Assembly: GCA_001986395.2 (NCBI GenBank)
Contig: MQVO02000262.1
Span: 1 to 12,563, forward strand
Length of the DNA: 12,563 nucleotides
Source: Irpex lacteus
Taxonomy: Eukaryota; Basidiomycota; Agaricomycetes; Polyporales; Irpicaceae
Reading direction: 5' to 3'
The translations under genes were made by a program, and so were the position numbers. Positions 7,819 through 12,563 of this stretch are shown here, piece by piece. How positions within the stretch are numbered: position 1 is the first letter of the stretch; the number at the start of each line of letters is the position of its first letter. The notes under the pieces are model-generated. The model had not been told where the DNA came from and did not search any database. It saw only the letters and a list, made by a program, of their open reading frames with translations.

Positions 7819-8152
7819 TTTTATCGGAGATTCCTCATTCTAGTAAACTTTATTACTATACAAATATATCGTATTATTCCCTTCATATCTTAAGGTTCCA
7901 ATCCCCTTTAGCTTTACAAGTATTTGATGAGACTATATTTAAGATTAGAAGACTGATTATCCTCCAACCACGACCTCTTAGATTCTAAGTGGATTGTCTT
8001 AATACTCAGATAATCCAAAAAACTGTTCAATTCTTATGCATACTGGTGACGAACTAAAGAGATTTATTGCCATCAAAATTGAAAAGTGTGATCATTATAG
8101 TTATAAAATTACTGAGCTAACTGTAAAATCTCATAGATCCCAAAAAAACTAA
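7794..8152 (+). pseudogene. Unidentified reading frames (two stretches, different frames)
   Basis: The first stretch, to TAA at 7986-7988, reads LSEIPHSSKLYYYTNISYYS and later LQVFDETIFKIRRLIILQ. The second, 8003 to TAA at 8150-8152, reads SILMHTGDELKRFIAIKIEK and CDHYSYKITELTVKSHRS. Composition looks protein-like and the two could be one gene with a frameshift near 7990. The second runs directly into hairpin element 9, which supplies its stop. No recognisable domain. Confidence 0.3.
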
Positions 8153-8206
8153 TTATTTCTGTCCACAATCCAATCCACTTTGTGGGCTGGGTCCTAGTTT
8201 TTTTTA
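8139..8206. repeat. Palindromic hairpin repeat, element 9, with a nested second hairpin
   Basis: Left arm CCCAAAAAAACTAATTATTT and right arm CCTAGTTTTTTTT. The loop carries an extra GC-richer insert with its own stem CCACAA (8163-8168) / TTGTGG (8180-8185). The right arm has lost its terminal GGG. This is the only copy here with such an insert. Confidence 0.75.
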
Positions 8207-8767
8207 GTTTAAGTAAAAAATCTATCCTTTCGACAGTACAAACTGTGGATGGAGATATAAACCTAAAAGAGAGTTAAGATGTCTAAAACTGAGATAAAAA
8301 TAATCGTTGCCTCTTCTTCTTATTTTATTTCTTTTATTTTTTTTTTTATTAAAAAAGATAAAGGGCAAAAAGACAAAAAGAGGTAATTATTTATATTATT
8401 ACTATTTAGTAAAGGTTATAGAATACATTAAGAAGTAAAAACAAGTTAACTTGGGGTAAAATTTTATAAAAAAGAAATTTAATTAAATTAAGGGTATATA
8501 TTAAGCAAGTCTCCCTACTTTTATTTTAAAAGAAAAAAGGGAGAGAAGAAGAGTAAAGTTTTATTATATAATATTTAACACTTATGTCTGGAACAAAAAT
8601 TAATTTAATTTAAATTAGAAATTAGTACCACTTTGTATCTAAAATTTTTAGATTTAAATCAGGACAATATAAAAATAGTTAATTATATATTTTTATTATA
8701 TTAGACACAAAATTATTCCTATAGACAAATTCTAACTCCCATTACACTAACTCGCATTTGGGTTATA
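8207..8767. other. AT-rich spacer downstream of the large broken gene
   Basis: Long homopolymeric T and A runs (for example 8330-8350) and no supported gene. The minus-strand gene at 8768-10582 ends at its right edge. No clear terminator hairpin was found. Confidence 0.4.
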
Positions 8768-10582
8768 TTAAAAATCTCATTTATCATTATCCTCATTTGA
8801 TGATTTACTCTCATTAATATTACTTTCAGGAGTATCATCTTGAGTTTTATCAGCCCACACATCATCTATATTTTAGAGATAGAATCATCTCTTTTAATAG
8901 ATTCTAAATCAACTGGGCTGGCAAACTCATCATGATAATTATAAATAGATTTATTAAACTCTTTTGGAGTCTTATCTACATTAGAATTATGATCATGATC
9001 GTAAGAACTTCCTTCACTTGACCAATAATTTTCATCATTAGGTTCATTATATCTTCTTACATCACGTTCTAAATCTTTATCTTCCATATATGCATCATTT
9101 ATTCTATAGATATTAGGCTTAAATTTTGAATCTTTATCATGCTCATTCTTATATTCATGGGAATATTTGAATTATCATGAGTATCAGTATCAAAAATAGT
9201 TGTAGGTGCTTGCTCTCTTAGAGCTCTCTTATTACTAATCATTTTATGGAATGCATCAAGTATTGGATGTCTACGCTGAGGTTCTTCTTCTTCATCATCT
9301 AAACTCACTGTAGCTCTATCTGCTTTAGTTTTTTAGATGATTTATTTGTATCCTCTTGTTTATCTTTACCTTTATCATTTTTACCTTTATCATCTTCTGT
9401 TTGATGATCATTCACCTCAGATTTATGAGATTGAGGTTGATGATCACTAACATCAGATTTAGGAGATTGAGGTTGATTGTTAGAAGATTTATTAGATGAT
9501 CCTTCAGCTGGATTTACATCATTTTTGGGACCTGGACCTTTACCTTTTTCATACTCATGTTCACTCCATGCTTTCTGATCATCAGCAGGAATATTTGCCA
9601 GGTCAATAGGAGTAGATTTTATTGGGTTTTTTAGCTTCATTAAATGCATTTTCCATACTAAAGTTTTTAAGTGTATCTTTAACAGAAGGTGCATGTAATG
9701 GTGAGTTGTGTCCAGTACCAGCTACAGATTGTTTTAAATAACTTGTTTCTCAAATGCTGCTGAGGGATCGAAGGGTCCGCTCGGTTTTGCAGGAGTGTGT
9801 ACACCTGTACCATGTACAAATACATCGTGAGCTTCTTGAACCTCTCTTAAACCTAGTCCTCTCTCAACAATCTTTCACTGTTACTTTCACCAAATACAGC
9901 TAATCTTAATCTATTAAACCAGTTATCATGAGGATTATCCATTGTATATGGAAATTGTGCACGATTTACTGTATTTGGATTAGTTTGATCATGCATAAAA
10001 TTATTGAACGCATCTGATGTATTTGCTCCAGATACCCAATGGAACGGATTGAACCAATTCAATGCTGTTCTGTAGTTACCTGTCACCATTGTAAGACCAT
10101 CATATAACCAATATATGGGTTTCTGTGTGTTCTTGCATCATTTATTTGTATATCAGGTTGATCACCAGGTGCACCTAATCCATTCTGTGGAACATTATTA
10201 TTTACATTAGGAGTTCTATTCCATGGAAATAAATTTGTTATGATTGATGGATCTTTGTATACTGAAAATGCTGTGAATATTACTCCAAATGAGACAATTC
10301 CACCAACTACCCACCATACCCATGTAGGTACCCAACTATCTGTATGTGTCTTCCCTGTAAGTGACTCATATATTGTTGTGGGTATTTTACTGAAATTGGA
10401 TTCTATCTTGGTACGGTGTATCTGTCCATACTTCCTGAGGGAAATATATTTGGATTTACAGTCTGGTGTCGTATGAGTTTGAGCCCCATCTCCATATTTT
10501 CCAATCTGGATCTGGTGGTGGTCTTGGTACTAGCCACTCATCAAATAGTCTGTAAATCCATCCAAATAATCTCTTTTACCAT
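8768..10582 (-). pseudogene. Large frameshifted gene: one-span membrane protein with acidic, repeat-bearing tail
   Basis: Not recognised. Coherent protein can be followed through about ten frame changes from an ATG at 10580-10582 to TAA at 8768-8770, roughly 600 codons. In order: a Trp/Pro-rich start (FDEWLVPRPPPDPDWKIWRW); QEVWTDTPYQDRIQ; a membrane segment (about 10264-10337; VWWVVGGIVSFGVIFTAF); FPWNRTPNVNNN and GDQPDIQINDARTHRNPYIG; a conserved block at 9853-10089 including NPFHWVSGAN and FPYTMDNPHDNWFNRLRLAV; then GLGLREVQEAHDVFVHGTGV; and a hydrophilic tail with 12-residue repeats, Lys/Asp/Gly runs and acidic stretches. Breaks are small indels, often beside homopolymers. About 16 Trp are TGG, and the only possible TGA-Trp is three codons from the end (8777-8779). 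It lies downstream of tRNA-Asn on the same strand. It may be a plasmid-derived or nucleus-derived gene, possibly intact if the indels are sequencing errors. Confidence 0.6.
9404..9475 (-). repeat. Two 36-bp tandem units encoding a 12-residue repeat
   Basis: Within the hydrophilic tail, QPQSPKSDVSDH is followed by QPQSHKSEVNDH, then a partial third unit (QTEDD) and DKGKN/DKGKD pairs. This points to a disordered, low-complexity tail. Confidence 0.8.
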
Positions 10583-10797
10583 AGTATAAAATATATTATA
10601 TTTATTTTTTATAGTTACTTTACTAACTAAATAGTAAGTTTAGAGTTTAGTGTAAGCTAATTTGATAATAACAATCCACCATCTCATCTTAATAATAAGG
10701 AAGGTGTTTCTCCTTATTTTATACCTTTTTATTTATTTAATAATAAAAAGGGGAAAAAATGATAAATGGTATTAGTTATTGTAGTATTATTTTTATA
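10583..10797. other. Leader between tRNA-Asn and the large broken gene
   Basis: About 215 bases of A/T-rich DNA on the minus-strand path from tRNA-Asn to the ATG at 10582. No consensus mitochondrial promoter (yeast-type ATATAAGTA) is present. The gene may be expressed from a transcript processed at the tRNA 3' end, which is inference. Confidence 0.35.
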
Positions 10798-10869
10798 GGT
10801 GCCAAGAGGAATTGAACCTCTGAAAAAAGTATTAACAGTACTCCACATTAACCACTCTGACATGGCACC
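10798..10869 (-). tRNA. trnN: tRNA-Asn (anticodon GUU)
   Basis: On the minus strand the acceptor arms GGTGCCA and TGGCACC pair perfectly (7 bp). The T-arm is AGAGG-TTCAATT-CCTCT. The anticodon stem GAGTA/TACTT, with loop CTGTTAA, gives anticodon GTT. The D-arm is weak but contains the usual AGTGGTTAA loop. The variable region is short, excluding Ser or Leu type II tRNAs. Confidence 0.85.
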
Positions 10870-10910
10870 CTAATTTTTATAAGTTAAAATATTTTATTTT
10901 TTTTAAGTAT

Positions 10911-10983
10911 ATGGTAGGCGTGACTCGAACACGCTAGGGCTCTTTCCCAAAAAGAGTAACAATCCACTTAGTCTTCTACCCAT
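10911..10983 (-). tRNA. trnP: tRNA-Pro (anticodon UGG)
   Basis: The anticodon stem CTCTT/AAGAG with loop TTTGGGA gives anticodon TGG (Pro). The T-arm GCGTG-TTCGAGT-CACGC is perfect. The acceptor 5' side ATGGGTAG pairs with CTACCAT only if one G of the GGG is bulged or extra (plus-strand CCC, 10979-10981). The D-stem is short (TAA/TTA). Lies 41 bases upstream of tRNA-Asn on the same strand, next to the end of long-repeat copy 2. Confidence 0.75.
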
Positions 10984-11070
10984 TCTTGTTTTTATCCTTG
11001 CCCCCATACTCTTTTTCTTTTTAATTCTTAAAAAGAAATAATATAAAAAAAGGATCCCCCAAAAAAACAT

Positions 11071-11116
11071 CCCCAAAAACTAGGTATTATAAATAATTCT
11101 AACTAGTTTTTTGGGG
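11071..11116. repeat. Palindromic hairpin repeat inside long-repeat copy 2
   Basis: Same element as 84-130, with T6 instead of T7 in the right arm. The following solo right arm is at 11133-11147. Confidence 0.85.
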
Positions 11117-11328
11117 ATTATTTCTACCGCGACCCTAGTTTTTTGGGTTTAAATAATAACAAAAACTTATTCTAATAATCTCTTTTAAGAATGGAACAAA
11201 ATGGAACAATCTAAGTTGAGATAAATTTGTTTACCCCCTTATTATTTCTTGCTGCAACCCACCATTCAACTCAAAATTTAAGGTAAAACCCCCCCCTTTT
11301 TTAATAATAATACAAAAAGGATTAATGA

Positions 11329-11841
11329 CTAAATCACAAGTACAGGAAATCCGGTAATAAATCCAAAATCTTTAAAATAAAATTTATCACGGAGAAGCTT
11401 ATCAGTGGTATCATAAAGATGACCATCCAATTGACCTATTGTCTGATCAATCCCTCTATCCACACTTTCATCATTAAGTACTGTTCGAGTTGTGCTAAAA
11501 TAACGCTTAGCATTTGCGTTTACAAACACCTTAAAACCTTGCCCTTGACAAGCTAAATCTTTGAGTTTCCCCCCTTAACTATGACGAGCAAGATGTTACG
11601 ATGAGGCACGACGTCACATATACCATCATTAACTTTCTGTTCAATAACCATAATTAGTTTATTATAGACAATTATCCCCTTATAACTAGTTAATGTATTA
11701 CATTAAATTCGTACATCCTTACTATAAAATAAACCTCAACCCTCGGATGTTTTATACATTTTATAATAGTTTGCTACAGAGCCCACCTCGAACATATAGA
11801 TTTATATCATACGCTGCTTTTAAATACACAAAGAAATACAT
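11329..11841 (-). pseudogene. Broken reading frame of unknown function in long repeat (copy 2)
   Basis: Near-identical copy of the frame at 342-853. It shares the internal TAA and the downstream shift with copy 1. It also has one extra C at about 11781-11784, which breaks the N-terminal stretch just before the position of the TGA-coded Trp. One substitution near the C-terminus changes Leu (copy 1) to Phe in the context KFYxKDFGF. The 66-codon C-terminal stretch, 11329-11529, is open. Function unknown. The frame lies upstream of tRNA-Pro, tRNA-Asn and the large broken gene on the same strand. Confidence 0.5.
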
Positions 11842-11914
11842 TTTATAGCTCCCATAATCCTCTCCTCCATTGAAATAAATTTAAAGATTCTCCCTCCCCT
11901 AAAAATAAAAAGTT

Positions 11915-12237
11915 TTTTGGGAGAATGCGATTTTAATCAGATTTATTTGACCGTTACAGTGCTGGATGATGGGTACCCCTCATCCTGTTTGTGTTACTTA
12001 CTTACAGATCTGTATTAATATTAGCTTTATTAATATTTTAATTTAAAAGACTACCAATATTTGTAGGTAAAGGATGAGTTATTTTATTTAGTTTCGTTTA
12101 GTTTAGTTTAGTTTATATAGTATTTAGCTAGTGTGCTATATGTTTAATTAGTTAATTAATTTCTTACTAAGCGAAGTGAAGGATATTTATCCTTTATTAT
12201 TAAACTAGTATTGTATATAATTTGTTGATAGTTTATT
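11915..12237. other. Spacer after long repeat with palindrome and TTTAG tandem repeats
   Basis: No gene supported. Holds a near-perfect palindrome GGATGATGGGTACCCCTCATCC at 11964-11985 (one mismatch pair) and a short tandem of tttag/gttta units at about 12088-12115. Otherwise A/T-rich. Confidence 0.5.
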
Positions 12238-12468
12238 ATGAAATATTTAAATGATTATATTTTACTTTTGGATAATACTATACATATTCTAAATTATATC
12301 GTTTCACATGGTACTATTTCTTTATATCTATTGGAATATCATCTTTTTATTGAACCAAAAATAATTTATTACAATAGGGCAACGGGTGGGGAAGAAGTAA
12401 CCAAAAGAAATTACGATAAAAATCTATTGAACTATTATTACTCTATCCCCGTGATAGTCGGGAAGTAA
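12238..12468 (+). CDS. Hypothetical small protein
   Basis: A 76-codon frame from ATG 12238 with an in-frame TAG just upstream, so the ATG is the natural start. It reads MKYLNDYILLLDNTIHILNY and later SHGTISLYLLEYHLFIEPKI, then a more polar, G/C-richer end (YNRATGGEEVTKRNYDKN). It contains no Trp and no TGA. No family recognised, and the A/T-rich N-terminal half could be chance. A perfect 16-bp palindrome (CTATTGTATACAATAG) follows at 12479-12494. Confidence 0.3.
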   Translation: MKYLNDYILLLDNTIHILNYIVSHGTISLYLLEYHLFIEPKIIYYNRATGGEEVTKRNYDKNLLNYYYSIPVIVGK

Positions 12469-12563
12469 AGGGGTAGACCTATTGTATACAATAGAACTTA
12501 CGATAAAAAATGAGTAGACTAAACTATTAATCATTTGAACTCTCACAATCAAGAACCTAAAAA
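12469..12563. other. Right edge of window, palindrome only
   Basis: Contains the 16-bp palindrome at 12479-12494 and a repeat of ttacgataaaaa (12409 and 12499). No gene or tRNA could be folded. Confidence 0.4.

Larger units (their letters stand above)
10988..11914. repeat. Long direct repeat, copy 2 (~0.93 kb)
   Basis: Second copy of the repeat found at 1-924. Its left end lies only a few bases from tRNA-Pro, and its right end runs into a T-rich hairpin-like arm (agttttttggga) near 11911-11922. It differs from copy 1 mainly in homopolymer lengths, and one extra C at about 11782 breaks the reading frame that is still open in copy 1 at that place. Confidence 0.95.

Noticed and set aside
10240..10476. 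78-codon plus-strand frame
   Set aside because: It lies opposite the coherent minus-strand protein (membrane segment region) of the large gene and looks like its shadow.
12510..12563. Partial tRNA on the minus strand (TTCAAAT resembles a T-loop)
   Set aside because: The bases either side of the loop do not pair into a T-stem.

Overview
The window looks like fungal mitochondrial DNA, probably from a basidiomycete with an expanded, repeat-rich mitochondrial genome. It is very AT-rich. It holds pieces of cox1, nad1 and nad4, three pieces of LAGLIDADG homing endonucleases, and two tRNA genes. In several pieces TGA must be read as Trp for the protein to make sense (genetic code 4). The overall style resembles the large, hairpin-rich mitochondrial genomes reported from Rhizoctonia-type fungi, but that taxonomic guess is inference only. 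No complete standard mitochondrial protein gene is present.

Layout. Positions 1-924 and 10988-11914 are two copies, in the same orientation, of one ~0.92 kb repeat. Each carries a broken reading frame of unknown function on the minus strand. Between them, 1.2-1.76 kb holds an AT-rich cox1 exon (minus strand) that runs into an unidentified tail. Positions 1.97-3.12 kb hold two separate fragments of the same part of nad1 (plus) and an endonuclease C-terminal piece (minus). Positions 3.1-5.1 kb are mostly AT-rich noncoding DNA with hairpins and one short frame (4285-4539, plus). Positions 5.2-6.2 kb form a less AT-rich patch with a second cox1 exon, the N-terminal piece of one endonuclease and the C-terminal half of another (all minus). 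A nad4 fragment (plus) sits in the middle of this patch, and a second nad4 fragment lies at 6.86-7.05 kb. Positions 7.4-8.15 kb hold unidentified code-4 open stretches.

Positions 8.77-10.58 kb (minus) are the most striking part. About 600 codons read coherently but move between frames through small indels. They describe a protein with a Trp-rich N-terminus, one membrane segment and a long acidic/basic hydrophilic tail. Every Trp I could place in its body is TGG. The gene lies downstream of tRNA-Asn and tRNA-Pro on the same strand. The short frame at 4285-4539 matches part of this protein and ends at nearly the same alignment column, so the window holds two divergent members of one unrecognised family.

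The intergenic DNA is built from at least two dispersed repeat families. One is a palindromic hairpin with arms CCCCAAAAAACTAG / CTAGTTTTTTGGGG and variable loops. The other is a modular element starting gactgtgtaattta. Overall this reads as a mosaic of gene debris, mobile-intron remnants and repeats around a few intact RNA genes and one unusual accessory gene. Many differences between the two long repeat copies are homopolymer-length changes, so some frameshifts may be sequencing indels rather than true decay.
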